Positions 19,258 to 29,428 of a stretch of 64,000 bases of DNA are shown piece by piece. The position numbers and the translations under genes are program-made. The stretch's first letter is position 1. Each line of letters opens with the position of its first letter. The notes beneath the pieces are model-generated. The model was not told where the DNA came from. It searched no databases and saw nothing but the letters and a program-made list of their open reading frames with translations. Source of the stretch: Escherichia coli (lineage in GTDB: Bacteria; Pseudomonadota; Gammaproteobacteria; Enterobacterales; Enterobacteriaceae); contig CP089930.1 of NCBI GenBank assembly GCA_021307345.1, forward strand, positions 1,798,001-1,862,000, written 5' to 3'.

Positions 19258-19680
19258 CCAATTATTATGCCACACTGACCCTGGAAATAACATCCTTTAA
19301 TACTTGTTATGAGACAATTCTGTACCCTGTTTTCATGCACTTGCAATAATTACATTGGTGAATGTTATCTCAAATCTGGCAGCCGCGATTATATATTTCA
19401 TGAATAATTAAAGTCGTTAAATAGGCAATATAAATATTAATTGAATTCAAAATAAAAACAGCATAAATAATCAATAATATATAATAAACCAGCCTTACAT
19501 ATCCGCCACGCTGGAGGTAGGATTGAAAATGCTCTCCTGATATTCATATACATTCCCACAGTATATAAATAATATATTTCCATAAATTATTTATATAACT
19601 ATTTTATCAGGGAGAAGGATCTCAATTATCAATGCTTAATTACGTCGTCGTTTTGATGACAGGAAACCGGAGCATTTCAC
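19258..19680. other. AT-rich intergenic region upstream of aslA
   Basis: These 423 bases carry the glmZ promoter at the left edge and then a very AT-rich stretch (about 19370-19620, with runs such as ATTATATATTTCATGAATAA). GGGAGAAGGAT at 19610-19620 is purine-rich but too far from the aslA ATG to be its ribosome-binding site. H-NS binding is plausible from composition. I see no gene here that I can support. Confidence 0.5.
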
Positions 19681-21336
19681 ATGGAAATTTCGTTTTCACC
19701 CAAACGTCTTGTTATTGCTGTTGCCACTGCTATTCCCTTTATGGTCAGTGCAGCAGATACCCCGTCAACTGCCACCGCGCGCGAGGGTTTTTCTGGTTAC
19801 GATCACCCAAATCAATATCTGGTTAAACCAGCAACCCAAATTGCCGATAATATGATGCCGGTAATGCAGCACCCGGCGCAGGATAAAGAAACCCAGCAGA
19901 AACTGGCGGAACTTGAGAAAAAAACCGGCAAGAAACCGAACGTGGTTGTTTTCTTGCTGGACGATGTAGGCTGGATGGACGTTGGCTTTAACGGCGGCGG
20001 CGTGGCAGTAGGTAACCCAACGCCAGATATTGACGCCGTTGCCAGCCAGGGGCTGATTTTAACGTCTGCTTATTCACAACCCAGTTCTTCACCAACCCGC
20101 GCAACGATTCTCACTGGACAGTATTCCATCCACCACGGCATTTTGATGCCGCCGATGTACGGACAACCTGGCGGTCTGCAAGGGTTAACGACACTACCGC
20201 AACTGCTGCATGATCAAGGCTATGTCACCCAGGCCATCGGGAAATGGCACATGGGGGAAAACAAAGAGTCGCAGCCGCAGAACGTCGGCTTTGATGATTT
20301 CCGTGGCTTCAACTCAGTGTCCGATATGTATACCGAATGGCGTGATGTTCACGTAAACCCGGAAGTCGCCCTGAGCCCGGATCGTTCTGAATACATCAAA
20401 AAACTGCCGTTTAGTAAAGATGACGTTCATGCGGTGCGCGGCGGTGAACAGGAAGCCATTGCCGACATTACGCCGAAATATATGGAAGATCTGGATCAGC
20501 GTTGGATGGAATATGGCGTTAAGTTCCTCGACAAAATGGCGAAAAGCGACAAACCTTTCTTCCTCTATTACGGTACTCGCGGCTGTCACTTTGATAACTA
20601 CCCGAACGCAAAATATGCGGGAAGTTCTCCGGCGCGCACCTCTTACAGCGACTGTATGGTAGAGATGAACGATGTGTTCGCTAACCTATACAAAGCACTG
20701 GAGAAAAACGGTCAGCTCGATAACACGCTGATTGTCTTTACCTCCGATAACGGCCCGGAAGCCGAAGTGCCGCCGCACGGACGCACACCGTTCCGTGGCT
20801 CTAAAGGTTCGACCTGGGAAGGCGGCGTTCGCGTACCGACTTTCGTTTACTGGAAAGGGATGATCCAACCGCGTAAATCTGACGGTATTGTCGATCTGGC
20901 AGATCTCTTCCCTACCGCGCTGGATCTGGCTGGTCATCCTGGGGCGAAAGTGGCAAATTTAGTGCCGAAAACCACCTTTATCGATGGCGTGGATCAGACA
21001 TCCTTCTTCCTGGGAACAAATGGTCAGTCTAACCGTAAGGCCGAGCACTACTTCCTCAACGGTAAACTCGCTGCTGTGCGTATGGATGAGTTCAAATATC
21101 ATGTTCTTATTCAGCAGCCATATGCCTATACCCAGAGCGGATATCAGGGAGGATTCACCGGTACAGTAATGCAAACGGCGGGCTCTGCGGTATTTAATCT
21201 CTATACCGATCCGCAGGAAAGCGACTCCATCGGCGTGCGCCATATTCCGATGGGAGTACCGCTACAGACCGAAATGCATGCGTATATGGAGATCCTGAAA
21301 AAATATCCGCCACGCGCGCAGATTAAATCTGATTAA
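19681..21336 (+). CDS. aslA: Arylsulfatase-like periplasmic sulfatase AslA
   Basis: A 551-residue type I sulfatase with a Sec signal peptide ([17 protein letters not shown], about 10-26). After an 80-residue leader the alkaline-phosphatase-fold core begins at [14 protein letters not shown] (metal-binding Asp94 and Asp95). The formylglycine site is S-S-P-T-R at 136-140, so the residue to be converted is Ser136; such Ser-type sulfatases need an anaerobic radical-SAM maturase, and aslB next door encodes one. GKWHMGE and [10 protein letters not shown] supply further active-site residues. The natural substrate is unknown. In extraintestinal E. coli the gene has been linked to invasion of brain endothelium. 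Confidence 0.94.
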   Translation: MEISFSPKRLVIAVATAIPFMVSAADTPSTATAREGFSGYDHPNQYLVKPATQIADNMMPVMQHPAQDKETQQKLAELEKKTGKKPNVVVFLLDDVGWMDVGFNGGGVAVGNPTPDIDAVASQGLILTSAYSQPSSSPTRATILTGQYSIHHGILMPPMYGQPGGLQGLTTLPQLLHDQGYVTQAIGKWHMGENKESQPQNVGFDDFRGFNSVSDMYTEWRDVHVNPEVALSPDRSEYIKKLPFSKDDVHAVRGGEQEAIADITPKYMEDLDQRWMEYGVKFLDKMAKSDKPFFLYYGTRGCHFDNYPNAKYAGSSPARTSYSDCMVEMNDVFANLYKALEKNGQLDNTLIVFTSDNGPEAEVPPHGRTPFRGSKGSTWEGGVRVPTFVYWKGMIQPRKSDGIVDLADLFPTALDLAGHPGAKVANLVPKTTFIDGVDQTSFFLGTNGQSNRKAEHYFLNGKLAAVRMDEFKYHVLIQQPYAYTQSGYQGGFTGTVMQTAGSAVFNLYTDPQESDSIGVRHIPMGVPLQTEMHAYMEILKKYPPRAQIKSD

Positions 21337-21371
21337 GCCGGCGCTATCGCTACATCGAGCCACACTGACCT

Positions 21372-21476
21372 TGCCGGATGCGGCGTGAACGCCTTATCCG
21401 GCCTACAAGCCTTGCAAATTCAATAAATTGCAGCGTCCTGTAGGCCGGATAAGATGCGTCAGCATCGCATCCGGCA
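21372..21476. repeat. BIME between aslA and aslB
   Basis: Two REP units face each other: TGCCGGATGCGGCGTGAACG with CTTATCCGGCCTAC, then TGTAGGCCGGATAAG with GCATCGCATCCGGCA. They occupy the gap between the convergent aslA and aslB. Confidence 0.95.
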
Positions 21477-21487
21477 ATCAACCGCAG

Positions 21488-21511
21488 GCGGCCTCCAAAT
21501 GGCCGCTTTTT
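21488..21511 (+). terminator. Intrinsic terminator after aslA
   Basis: GCGGCC and GGCCGC form the stem around TCCAAAT, followed by TTTTTAC on the plus strand. It overlaps the aslB stop codon by a base or two. Confidence 0.8.
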
Positions 21512-22745
21512 ACTTACTCACTACCATCAAATGTGCCTGCATAATGTCACTGGCCGGGCGACCGTGCGCCAGTAAATCAGCCATTGCTTTAAGATATGGT
21601 GGTAGATGGCGGAAATAACGCTGATACCCGGCACACAAATAATTCAGCCCCGGTTTGCCGCTGATATCGAGCATAAAGCGGTGTTTCGGGCAGCCTCCCC
21701 AACATGCTTTTAACACGTTACAACTGCGACACTGCGCCGGTAACTGCTTAAATTTATCTTCACCAAACGCCTGCTGCTGCGGGGAATCTACCATTTCTGC
21801 GAGGGTCTGCTGAAGCATATTCCCCAGCCGATATTGCGGATAAACAAAGTGATCGCAGGCGTAAACGTCACCGTTGTGCTCAATAATCACCGAACGTCCA
21901 CAGGTTGGCTGATGATGGCAAACCGCACCCGGCGCACCGACAAAATTGGCAAACGCCCATTCGATATTCATCACGAAAATCTTGCCGACGTCGCGTTTGA
22001 TCCAGTGGTCGAATATCGCCACCAGAAATTCACCAAATTCATCGGGGCGCACTGACCATTCCGTCAGTTCCCCCTGAATATCACCAGGCGCCTGTAATTT
22101 TAGCCCGTCGCTGGCAGATTTTTCATCCGCCAGCCGCTCCACTACAGGAATAAACTGGATGAACTCCACGCCCGCATCACGCAAAAAGTCATAAACCTGC
22201 AACGGTTGCAGCGCGCTGGTGCGGTTAACGCACGCCAGCACGTTATAATCAACGTGATATTTTTGCAGTAGTTTAAGTGCGCGCATCACCAGCTTATGCG
22301 TTGGTCTGCCACCTTTAGTCACGCGATATTGATTGTGGATCTCAGCCGGGCCATCCAGCGATAACCCAACAAGAAAATGATTTTCTGCCAGAAATGCACA
22401 CCATTCTTCATCAAGCAGCACACCGTTAGTCTGGAAGCTGTTACTTACCTTCCTGCCAGCACCATATTTCGCCTGTAGCGCCACTGCACGACGGTAAAAA
22501 TCCAGCCCGAGTAACGTTGGTTCGCCGCCCTGCCAGGTAAATGCCACTTCGTTTTGGGGTTCGCTGGCAGCGATATAGTGACGGACATACGCTTCCAGCA
22601 TTTCATCGTCCATATGCGTGACAGGTTGTTCGCGGTAAAGGGATTGTTTTTCGAGATAAAAACAGTAGTCACAGTTCAGATTACAATCTGAACCGCTCGG
22701 TTTCGCCATTACGTGAAAAGCACGCGTTGGAACCTGTTGCAGCAT
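21510..22745 (-). CDS. aslB: Anaerobic sulfatase-maturating radical SAM enzyme AslB
   Basis: A 411-residue radical SAM/SPASM protein expected to convert the active-site Ser of AslA to formylglycine before export. The radical SAM cluster motif CNLNCDYCFY (CxxxCxxC) lies near residue 20, followed by GGEPTLLG. The C-terminal SPASM Cys set is visible in CRSCNVLKACWGGCPKHRF and upstream Cys residues (VYACDHF), binding auxiliary 4Fe-4S clusters. The ATG at 22745 (MLQQVPTRAFHV) has AGGAGCGA upstream; an in-frame extension to 22808 is not needed. It is convergent with aslA, so the pair is linked by position but not by a shared transcript. Confidence 0.93.
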   Translation of the reverse strand: MLQQVPTRAFHVMAKPSGSDCNLNCDYCFYLEKQSLYREQPVTHMDDEMLEAYVRHYIAASEPQNEVAFTWQGGEPTLLGLDFYRRAVALQAKYGAGRKVSNSFQTNGVLLDEEWCAFLAENHFLVGLSLDGPAEIHNQYRVTKGGRPTHKLVMRALKLLQKYHVDYNVLACVNRTSALQPLQVYDFLRDAGVEFIQFIPVVERLADEKSASDGLKLQAPGDIQGELTEWSVRPDEFGEFLVAIFDHWIKRDVGKIFVMNIEWAFANFVGAPGAVCHHQPTCGRSVIIEHNGDVYACDHFVYPQYRLGNMLQQTLAEMVDSPQQQAFGEDKFKQLPAQCRSCNVLKACWGGCPKHRFMLDISGKPGLNYLCAGYQRYFRHLPPYLKAMADLLAHGRPASDIMQAHLMVVSK

Positions 22746-22862
22746 AGTCGCTCCTTGCCTGAAGTCGTCCTTCGATGAATTTAAGGGCGAAATAATACCG
22801 TTTGGCAATGATTAACTACGGGCGTTTATTGCGAAGGGAGAGTGATGGAATGCACAGAAAAC

Positions 22863-22886
22863 AAAAAACCCCGCCGAAGCGGGGTT
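22863..22886 (-). terminator. Terminator of the argX-hisR-leuT-proM tRNA operon
   Basis: On the minus strand AACCCCGC pairs with GCGGGGTT around TTCG-type loop sequence and is followed by a T6 tract. Confidence 0.92.
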
Positions 22887-22892
22887 CAAAAT

Positions 22893-22969
22893 TGGTCGGC
22901 GAGAGAGGATTCGAACCTCCGACCCACTGGTCCCAAACCAGTTGCGCTACCAAGCTGCGCTACTCGCCG
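22893..22969 (-). tRNA. proM: tRNA-Pro(UGG)
   Basis: A 77-nt tRNA with encoded CCA. The 5' end is CGGCGAGTAGCGCAG, the anticodon loop TTTGGGA carries TGG, and the T arm GGTTCGAATCC and acceptor closing are complete. It is the last gene of the four-tRNA operon. Confidence 0.98.
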
Positions 22970-23011
22970 AAATACTGCTTTTTGAATTTTTAGTTCAATT
23001 CTTTAAAGTCG

Positions 23012-23098
23012 TGGTGCGAGGGGGGGGACTTGAACCCCCACGTCCGTAAGGACACTAACACCTGAAGCTAGCGCGTCTACCAATTCCGCCACCTTCGC
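23012..23098 (-). tRNA. leuT: tRNA-Leu(CAG)
   Basis: An 87-nt class II tRNA with a long variable arm (TGTCCTTACGGACGT) and encoded CCA. The 5' end is GCGAAGGTGGCGG and the anticodon loop CTTCAGGT carries CAG. Confidence 0.98.
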
Positions 23099-23118
23099 AT
23101 TGTCACAACTTCTAATAA

Positions 23119-23194
23119 TGGGGTGGCTAATGGGATTCGAACCCACGACAACTGGAATCACAATCCAGGGCTCTACCAACTGAGCTATAGCCAC
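23119..23194 (-). tRNA. hisR: tRNA-His(GUG)
   Basis: A 76-nt tRNA with encoded CCA. The 5' end is GTGGCTATAGCTCAG and the anticodon loop ATTGTGAT carries GTG. The extra G(-1) expected for tRNA-His is present upstream in the acceptor context. Confidence 0.98.
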
Positions 23195-23252
23195 CACTAC
23201 AAATCTTGTTACGCGGTATTACTACCACCGCAGCTCAAGCGCCGGGACTAAA

Positions 23253-23329
<77 letters not shown>

Positions 23330-23350
23330 TTAGCGCCGTTGCGGGGGTGG

Positions 23351-23379
23351 ATAATACGGACTTCGCCCCCCTCTGTCTA
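23351..23379 (-). promoter_or_regulatory. Promoter of the argX tRNA operon
   Basis: On the minus strand TAGACA and TATTAT are spaced by 17 bases. The bases after the -10 box are C-rich (CCACCCCCGC), the GC-rich discriminator typical of stringently controlled stable-RNA promoters. Confidence 0.75.
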
Positions 23380-23431
23380 GTCCCTTTTTAAATAAAATGC
23401 GCGTTTGGTTACGGTTTGTGCATTTTGCTGC

Positions 23432-24817
23432 TTATTCCTCCAGTTTATGCACTTTACCGTGGCGATTAAGGCCAAATACTTTGTAAATCGCCGTCACTGC
23501 CAGCATGAAGATGATGCCGACAAACAGCGACATTCGGGTATCTTCATTAAAGTACATGCCGATCAAAACGCAAATCAGGAATGCCATTGTTACGTAATTG
23601 GCCCACGGGAACAGAATGGAGCGGAACGGATGGCTGGCAATCGCCGCTTTGTGCGCACGACGAAAACGCAGTTGGCTTATCAAAATCACAAACCATGGCA
23701 CCATCCCCGGAAGTACGCTGGCGCTGTAGACGTAAACAAACACACGCTGGGGATTGGGGATGATGTAGTTCAGGCATGAACCAATCAACAGAATGGCTAT
23801 TGATACCGCCACGCCTGCAACCGGCACGCCGTGACGGGAAACTTTCGCCATCGCCGCCGGTAACTGGCGGTTTTTCGCCAGCGCGTAGAGCATACGTCCG
23901 CAACTGTACATGCCGCTGTTACAGCCAGAGAGAGCCGCCGTCAGCACCACAAAGTTGATAATGCCCGCCGCTGCGGTAATGCCGATTTTGGCGAAAGTCA
24001 GTACGAATGGGCTGCCGTTGCTGCCTATTTCATTCCACGGGAAGATAGTGACGATAACGAAAATCGCGCCTACGTAGAAAATCAGGATTCGCCATAGCAC
24101 TTTGCCTACGGCACTGCGCAACGTCACCTGCGGATTCTTCGCTTCACCGGCGGTGATGCCAATCAGTTCCACGCCCTGGTAGGACGCCACCACGATACAC
24201 AAGGCGGTGAGGAAGCCTTTCCAGCCACCCGCAAAGAAACCGCCATGCTCTGTGAGATTGCTAAAACCAATCGACTGCCCGCCATTGCCAAAACCAAAGA
24301 AAATCACGCCCAGGCCAATGACGATCATCACAATGATTGTGGTGACTTTGATCATCGCGAACCAGAACTCGATTTCGCCATACAACCGCACCGCCGCCAG
24401 ATTCGCCAGCGCCACCAGCGCCACCGCGATCAATGCGGGTATCCACTGTGCCATCTCTGGGAACCAGAACTGGACGTAGACGCCGATGGCGGTAATTTCC
24501 GAGATCCCCACCGCCATCCACATAAACCAGTAAGACCAGGCGGTGAGATAGCCAAAGAACGGGCTCATATAACGATGTGCGTAAACGGCGAAAGAACCAG
24601 TAACCGGTTCGAGGAACAACATTTCGCCCATTGAACGCATAATGAAAAAGACGAACAGCCCGGCGATGATATAGGCCAACAATACGGATGGCCCGGCCCA
24701 TTTCAGGGTACTGGCGGCCCCCATAAACAGGCCGACGCCGATAGTACCCCCAAGGGCGATGAGTTCGATATGTCGAGCTTCCAGCCCACGCTGTAGCTCT
24801 GGTTTGTTATCTGCCAT
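23432..24817 (-). CDS. yifK: APC-family amino acid permease YifK (ThrP)
   Basis: A 461-residue amino acid-polyamine-organocation permease with twelve hydrophobic helices and the family opening [26 protein letters not shown], whose GxIGxGLF segment binds the substrate carboxylate. E. coli YifK has been reported as a threonine/serine-proton symporter (ThrP), under Lrp and GcvB control. The start is supported by a reasonable GAGGA upstream. It lies between the ECA operon and the tRNA operon on the same strand, with 191 bases separating it from wecG. Confidence 0.93.
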   Translation of the reverse strand: MADNKPELQRGLEARHIELIALGGTIGVGLFMGAASTLKWAGPSVLLAYIIAGLFVFFIMRSMGEMLFLEPVTGSFAVYAHRYMSPFFGYLTAWSYWFMWMAVGISEITAIGVYVQFWFPEMAQWIPALIAVALVALANLAAVRLYGEIEFWFAMIKVTTIIVMIVIGLGVIFFGFGNGGQSIGFSNLTEHGGFFAGGWKGFLTALCIVVASYQGVELIGITAGEAKNPQVTLRSAVGKVLWRILIFYVGAIFVIVTIFPWNEIGSNGSPFVLTFAKIGITAAAGIINFVVLTAALSGCNSGMYSCGRMLYALAKNRQLPAAMAKVSRHGVPVAGVAVSIAILLIGSCLNYIIPNPQRVFVYVYSASVLPGMVPWFVILISQLRFRRAHKAAIASHPFRSILFPWANYVTMAFLICVLIGMYFNEDTRMSLFVGIIFMLAVTAIYKVFGLNRHGKVHKLEE

Positions 24818-24968
24818 AAATCCTCGTGTTGTGTTTGCATGTTTTTCCGGTGTTACCGGTTATCGTTATGGGTACATCGAGTGTTGCGAATGTTTTCGTA
24901 ATTTAGAAGAAATGGCAAATGAAGCATTAAAAATTTGGATGCTTTGTGTAATAAAACGGCAGACAGGT

Positions 24969-24988
24969 GACGGAGTGACCACTCCGTC
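24969..24988 (-). terminator. Hairpin downstream of wecG
   Basis: The perfect palindrome GACGGAGTG/GACCACTCCGTC lies 20 bases after the wecG stop. On the minus strand it is followed within 15 bases by GTTTTATT. It is a plausible terminator of the ECA operon, though the T-run is not adjacent. Confidence 0.5.
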
Positions 24989-25008
24989 GCTTTACAGAGA
25001 GAGGAAAA

Positions 25009-25749
25009 TCAGAGGTTGCCGGTGTAGTGCCAGCGTAAATAGCGCAGTAAACGAAGCTGGCGTTTAATGCGGCTTGGCTGCGAAAGCAGGCGATAGAGCC
25101 ACTCCAGCCCCAGTTTTTGCCAGATTTTCGGCGCGCGTTTCACATGACCAGTAAAGACATCATACGTCCCGCCAACGCCCATATACAGCGCATCTGGATG
25201 CACCAGACGGCAGTCGCGCATGAAGATCTCCTGCTTTGGCGATCCCATCGCAACGGTGACGATTTGCGCTCCACTGGCATGAATTCGTTCAAACAATGCC
25301 TGACGCTGCTCGGGTTTAAAATAACCATCCTGACTGCCAACGATATTCACATTCCACTGGTTGCGCAGTTTAGCTTCGGTCTGCGCCAGCACTTCAGGTT
25401 TACCGCCAACAAGAAATACCAGCGTCCCTTCTTTGCCTGCGCGCGCCATCAGCTCTTCCCAGAGATCGGCACCGGCAACGCGGGAAACCTGCGCCTGCGG
25501 GTACTTTTTACGTACTGAACGTACAACGCTGATGCCATCCGCATATTTAAATTCGGCAGCGTTAATTAACTCCCTGACCTCGGCGTTATCTTCAATGGTC
25601 AGCATTTTTTCAGCATTAATGGCAACCAGCGTTCCCTGCTTAAGCTGCCCGTCAGCAAACAGATAATCAAGGGCGTGCTGCATATCACGCCAACCGATTA
25701 ACTGTAAGCCACGCAGCGTATAGGTCGGTGCCGTGGTGTTGTTATTCAT
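25009..25749 (-). CDS. wecG: UDP-ManNAcA transferase (ECA lipid II synthase) WecG
   Basis: WecG (RffM) adds N-acetyl-D-mannosaminuronic acid to lipid I (GlcNAc-PP-undecaprenol) in ECA assembly. The 246-residue protein belongs to the WecG/TagA/CpsF family, shown by [21 protein letters not shown] and the family core [15 protein letters not shown] followed by [17 protein letters not shown]. It has no membrane segment and is a peripheral enzyme on the cytoplasmic face. It is the last gene of the ECA operon, 2 bp after wzyE. Confidence 0.96.
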   Translation of the reverse strand: MNNNTTAPTYTLRGLQLIGWRDMQHALDYLFADGQLKQGTLVAINAEKMLTIEDNAEVRELINAAEFKYADGISVVRSVRKKYPQAQVSRVAGADLWEELMARAGKEGTLVFLVGGKPEVLAQTEAKLRNQWNVNIVGSQDGYFKPEQRQALFERIHASGAQIVTVAMGSPKQEIFMRDCRLVHPDALYMGVGGTYDVFTGHVKRAPKIWQKLGLEWLYRLLSQPSRIKRQLRLLRYLRWHYTGNL

Positions 25750-25751
25750 TG

Positions 25752-27104
25752 TTATCCTTCAACCTGCGTCCGGAGCGATGATTTTGTACGTTTATGAATG
25801 AGTCCGGCGCTTTCAAAAAGCCAGTACAACAGTTTTGCGATCATCAGACATGCGCCGAAGACCACGATAAAAAAGACCACGCGTGAGACAAACGAATCCA
25901 GCCCTTCACGCGCCAGCACGATCATATTGAAGATCGCCCCGAAGCAGAAACTGTGCAATATCGCGGCCTTATAACGATTGGTTTCGCGGTTGCCCAGCTC
26001 ATACAGCCAGTCGAACCACTTAATGATCAGACCAACCACAATCGCCCCCAGAGGAATAAACAGCGCGCCGCCCATAACAACCAGTGAACCAATAAGCGTA
26101 GGCGAGATTGCCAACCCGGAGTGATTGTTCAGCACTTCCCAGGTGAAATAGTTGGCAGAATTCAGCACCATGCTCGGCCGTCCCGGCCACAACCAGGAAG
26201 GAATAAAGACATAGAAATCGCGAACAATCGGCGCCAGCCCCTGGAAGTCGATGTTGTCGTAGTTCTGCAACAGCAACGCCAGATTCTCCCACGGCGAGAA
26301 GGTGTCGCGGGTGAGATAGAGAAACGTGTAGAACGCCTCATCGCCGCTCACGTTCATTCCATAGCGTTTTAGCGCCAGCCAGAACATACCAACAATCCCC
26401 AGCACGCCTGCCGCCGCCAGCATCCACAACGAAATCCAGCCGCGAATAATGCCGATAAACAGAAAGATAGCGAATGCAATGATGATATTGGCGCGAGTAC
26501 CGCCGACAATCATATAAGTCAGCAAACCAAATGCGACCGTGCTGACGAGGAAAAACAGCCACGCTTTGCTGTCCTGGCGCAGAAAATAGACCACCAGCAT
26601 CGCCGGGATGAAAAAGTAAAAGAAGCGTTTTAGCGCCACGCCGGAGACTTCACTGGAGAAGATCTGGCTGTAGGAGTTAAGCCGGAACAGCAAAAAACCG
26701 TTGTGCATGAAGAAGATGCCGACGCTCACCAGCGCGATGCCCATCAGGATCACCCATGTGAGATTGGTCTCCACACGGTTCATGGTAAACAGCGGGCGGC
26801 GCGGTACATCGACAACGCGTTTGCGTAGGCGGGTTTTGTAGGTGACGTAGTAAACCGCGTAGAAGCAAGCAGCAGAAAGTAGCGCCTGAAGGAGAATGTC
26901 TGGCGGCGCAACGCCGACATTAAAGCGAAATACCAGCACGCTGGTCAGCGGAAAGCCAAAGAAAAAAGTGAGCAAAAACAGCAATGAAAAGAAGACATTG
27001 AAGTTAAAGCGCACGCGGCGAAACTCAAACCAGGTCAGCGTAGCAATAAACAGTGAGCAAAGCAGCCAGACAACAAACAGGCCGCTAAATTGCAACAGGC
27101 TCAT
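25752..27104 (-). CDS. wzyE: ECA polymerase WzyE
   Basis: WzyE polymerises ECA trisaccharide units on the periplasmic side of the inner membrane, with chain length set by WzzE. The 450-residue protein is strongly hydrophobic, with about eleven predicted helices and a large central hydrophilic loop (about 215-280, containing [12 protein letters not shown] and DTFSPWENL) as in Wzy polymerases. Its start overlaps the wecF stop by four bases and it ends 2 bp before wecG, so it is fully embedded in the operon. Confidence 0.95.
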   Translation of the reverse strand: MSLLQFSGLFVVWLLCSLFIATLTWFEFRRVRFNFNVFFSLLFLLTFFFGFPLTSVLVFRFNVGVAPPDILLQALLSAACFYAVYYVTYKTRLRKRVVDVPRRPLFTMNRVETNLTWVILMGIALVSVGIFFMHNGFLLFRLNSYSQIFSSEVSGVALKRFFYFFIPAMLVVYFLRQDSKAWLFFLVSTVAFGLLTYMIVGGTRANIIIAFAIFLFIGIIRGWISLWMLAAAGVLGIVGMFWLALKRYGMNVSGDEAFYTFLYLTRDTFSPWENLALLLQNYDNIDFQGLAPIVRDFYVFIPSWLWPGRPSMVLNSANYFTWEVLNNHSGLAISPTLIGSLVVMGGALFIPLGAIVVGLIIKWFDWLYELGNRETNRYKAAILHSFCFGAIFNMIVLAREGLDSFVSRVVFFIVVFGACLMIAKLLYWLFESAGLIHKRTKSSLRTQVEG

Positions 27105-28180
27105 GCGTCCTCCCCGCTGGCAATAGCCAACGCCCGCCGCCAGCCTTGCAGATAGTTCGGGCTAAAGAAGGCAATGTTGTTTTTATCCACCGACGCCAGC
27201 TGGCGCTGCGCTTCACGCACAATATCCTCGTTGAGATCATCAGTGGTAAACAGCACCGGTAAATGTTGTTCCGTCATATCTTGCCAGAATGGGTTTTCCC
27301 GGTTAAGTACGCAGGGAATGCCTGCCTGAATCAACAAGCACAGAGTACCAATGCCCTGCTGGCGGGCAAAAATAAAGTAGCCGAGATCGCACTGGCGAAG
27401 TAGCGCCAGATAGGCGTCAAAATCCAGTTTTTCGCTCAAAATTTGCAGATGTTCTTCGCTGAACAATTTCAGCCCCGCCTGACGAACTTCGTTGATATAC
27501 ACATCGTTATTGGGCGGATACCCCATCGGCACCACCACTTTTACCGTATCGCCAAACTGCTGATGAACAGCATTTAAGGCGGCAATGTGTTCATTGCTGC
27601 GATCGCCGGAGTTCCCCACCAGAATGGTCATTTTCCCTTCACGTTGCCGATCGTTCGCCATCGTATTGAGAGATGGATCCATCCGCGTCGGGAAGTAAAT
27701 CAGTTCGCCCCTCACCTTAGGATGCGTTTTAGCAAAAAAGCTCAAATCACCGCGAGTAGCAAATACGCAGCCGACTCGCTTTTGTGCCAGCCGGCGGATA
27801 GGGTAAAACAGTTTGAATTTCAGCCCGCTGGAGACCTCATAGAGATCTGCCCCCCAGATATGCCAGTAAAACTGGCTGGGTTTGATACCACCACTCAGCA
27901 ACGCCAGCCACAGCGTGGTATTGAACTGACCGTGGAAGAAAAATCGCTGCTGCCGGTTAGCTTTCGCCTTTGCGATGACCGCTTCTGCCAGGGATTTTTT
28001 ACCTGGGTAAAATTGCACAGAAAGTGCCGGACAGCTGTCACTTAAGCCGTCGTCCTTGCCAGCAACCATAAACTCGCGCGCGTGCTCGCTCGTTGCGGCC
28101 AGCGCGTCGTTGAAAAACCGTAAAACGGTTTGGTTATGGTGAGGGATATCCGATCCCAGTACGTGAATCAGTACAGTCAT
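27101..28180 (-). CDS. wecF: TDP-Fuc4NAc transferase (ECA lipid III synthase) WecF
   Basis: WecF (RffT) transfers 4-acetamido-4,6-dideoxy-D-galactose from its dTDP form onto lipid II, completing the ECA trisaccharide. The 359-residue protein is a GT56 glycosyltransferase; the C-terminal nucleotide-binding half contains [25 protein letters not shown] and [12 protein letters not shown]. Four-base overlaps join it to wzxE and wzyE. Its donor sugar requires the RmlA and RmlB activities, whose ECA-specific copies are absent from this operon. Confidence 0.96.
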   Translation of the reverse strand: MTVLIHVLGSDIPHHNQTVLRFFNDALAATSEHAREFMVAGKDDGLSDSCPALSVQFYPGKKSLAEAVIAKAKANRQQRFFFHGQFNTTLWLALLSGGIKPSQFYWHIWGADLYEVSSGLKFKLFYPIRRLAQKRVGCVFATRGDLSFFAKTHPKVRGELIYFPTRMDPSLNTMANDRQREGKMTILVGNSGDRSNEHIAALNAVHQQFGDTVKVVVPMGYPPNNDVYINEVRQAGLKLFSEEHLQILSEKLDFDAYLALLRQCDLGYFIFARQQGIGTLCLLIQAGIPCVLNRENPFWQDMTEQHLPVLFTTDDLNEDIVREAQRQLASVDKNNIAFFSPNYLQGWRRALAIASGEDA

Positions 28181-29427
28181 GCCCGCCTACGCCAGAGTAA
28201 AAACACGCCACAACAAAGAGAGAAATAGACGATATACGTTGCCATATAAGCCTGCGCCGCGCCCAGCGCACCATGCGCAGGGATCAACCAGTGGGCAAAT
28301 ACCATCAACAAAGTGAACTGGCTGACTTCCGCCAGGATATAAAACCGCAGCGACGCTTTGGCGATCACCAGGTAACCAAAGACATAAGCACCCACTTTTA
28401 ACACATCGCCCACCAACTGCCAGGCAAAGAGATCGCGCATAGCGGTAAATTTATTCGATAACAGCAGCCAGATGGCAAAATCGCGCAGCAGCCAGACGGT
28501 AAAACTCGCCACCGCCACTGCTGGTAAGACGAATTTCAGCGACTTCACCACTTCCCGGGTGATATCGCGCTTTTCCGTTAGCCGCGACAACGTGGGCAGT
28601 AAATACACGCTAAAAGAGGCGGTAATGAATTGCAGGTAGGCATCGGAAATACTGCTCACCCCTTGCCAGATGCCCACTTCATCCCAGCTATACTGCGCCG
28701 CCAGCAGTTTACGCATCATGATGTAAGCAACGGGCAAGGTCACCGACGTAATCAACGCCATGAGCGTAAATTTGCTCAACTGCCCTGCCAGACCATTATC
28801 CCAGCTGGGTTTCAGATAGCTTAACGGGATTGCACCACGCTTAATTAGCATGATGACGGCAGGAATCACCACCAGCGCAGGAATCAACGCCAGTCCCAGC
28901 AACGCCCCTTCATAACCGCCCAAACGGTAACTGACGTAATAGGCAATAACGCCAAGCAAGCTGCCGAGAATAAGCGACAGGGCATTACCGGCGGCATCAC
29001 GAAAACCTTTCATCAGCGCCAGCAGCAGGTTGCCCCAGGCGATCCCCATCTGTACGAGTGCAACCAATCGCACCAGCCCCTGATAGTCGGTATTACCGAA
29101 CAATCCCTGGCTGATTGGGGCAGCCGCCAGCACAAAAACCAGCGCCATCAGCGTAGAGAAGGCAAGCACCATCGCTGATGAAGTGCCGACCACGCGGCGT
29201 AGCTGCTGCGGATTATCATGGTACTGGGCAACGTATTTCGTTACGCCGTTAAAGATGCCCGCCCCAGCGAGCACGCCGAGCACGGTAATCAACTGGCGGA
29301 AATTTGCCGCCAGCCCCAGCCCAGCCGGACCAAATGACACCGCCAGCAACTTACCGACCAGCAACCCGGCACCAATCTTGACCAGCGTACTGGCCGCCGT
29401 CCATAAGGACGCTTTTGCCAGCGACAT
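28177..29427 (-). CDS. wzxE: ECA lipid III flippase WzxE
   Basis: WzxE flips the undecaprenyl-linked ECA trisaccharide across the inner membrane. The 416-residue MATE/Wzx-type protein has about twelve hydrophobic helices, beginning [20 protein letters not shown]. The start overlaps neither neighbour strongly (wecE ends 1 bp before it), while its end overlaps wecF by four bases. Charged residues within the membrane segments (R and D/K) are compatible with a proton-coupled flippase. Confidence 0.96.
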   Translation of the reverse strand: MSLAKASLWTAASTLVKIGAGLLVGKLLAVSFGPAGLGLAANFRQLITVLGVLAGAGIFNGVTKYVAQYHDNPQQLRRVVGTSSAMVLAFSTLMALVFVLAAAPISQGLFGNTDYQGLVRLVALVQMGIAWGNLLLALMKGFRDAAGNALSLILGSLLGVIAYYVSYRLGGYEGALLGLALIPALVVIPAVIMLIKRGAIPLSYLKPSWDNGLAGQLSKFTLMALITSVTLPVAYIMMRKLLAAQYSWDEVGIWQGVSSISDAYLQFITASFSVYLLPTLSRLTEKRDITREVVKSLKFVLPAVAVASFTVWLLRDFAIWLLLSNKFTAMRDLFAWQLVGDVLKVGAYVFGYLVIAKASLRFYILAEVSQFTLLMVFAHWLIPAHGALGAAQAYMATYIVYFSLCCGVFLLWRRRA

Positions 29428-29428
29428 A

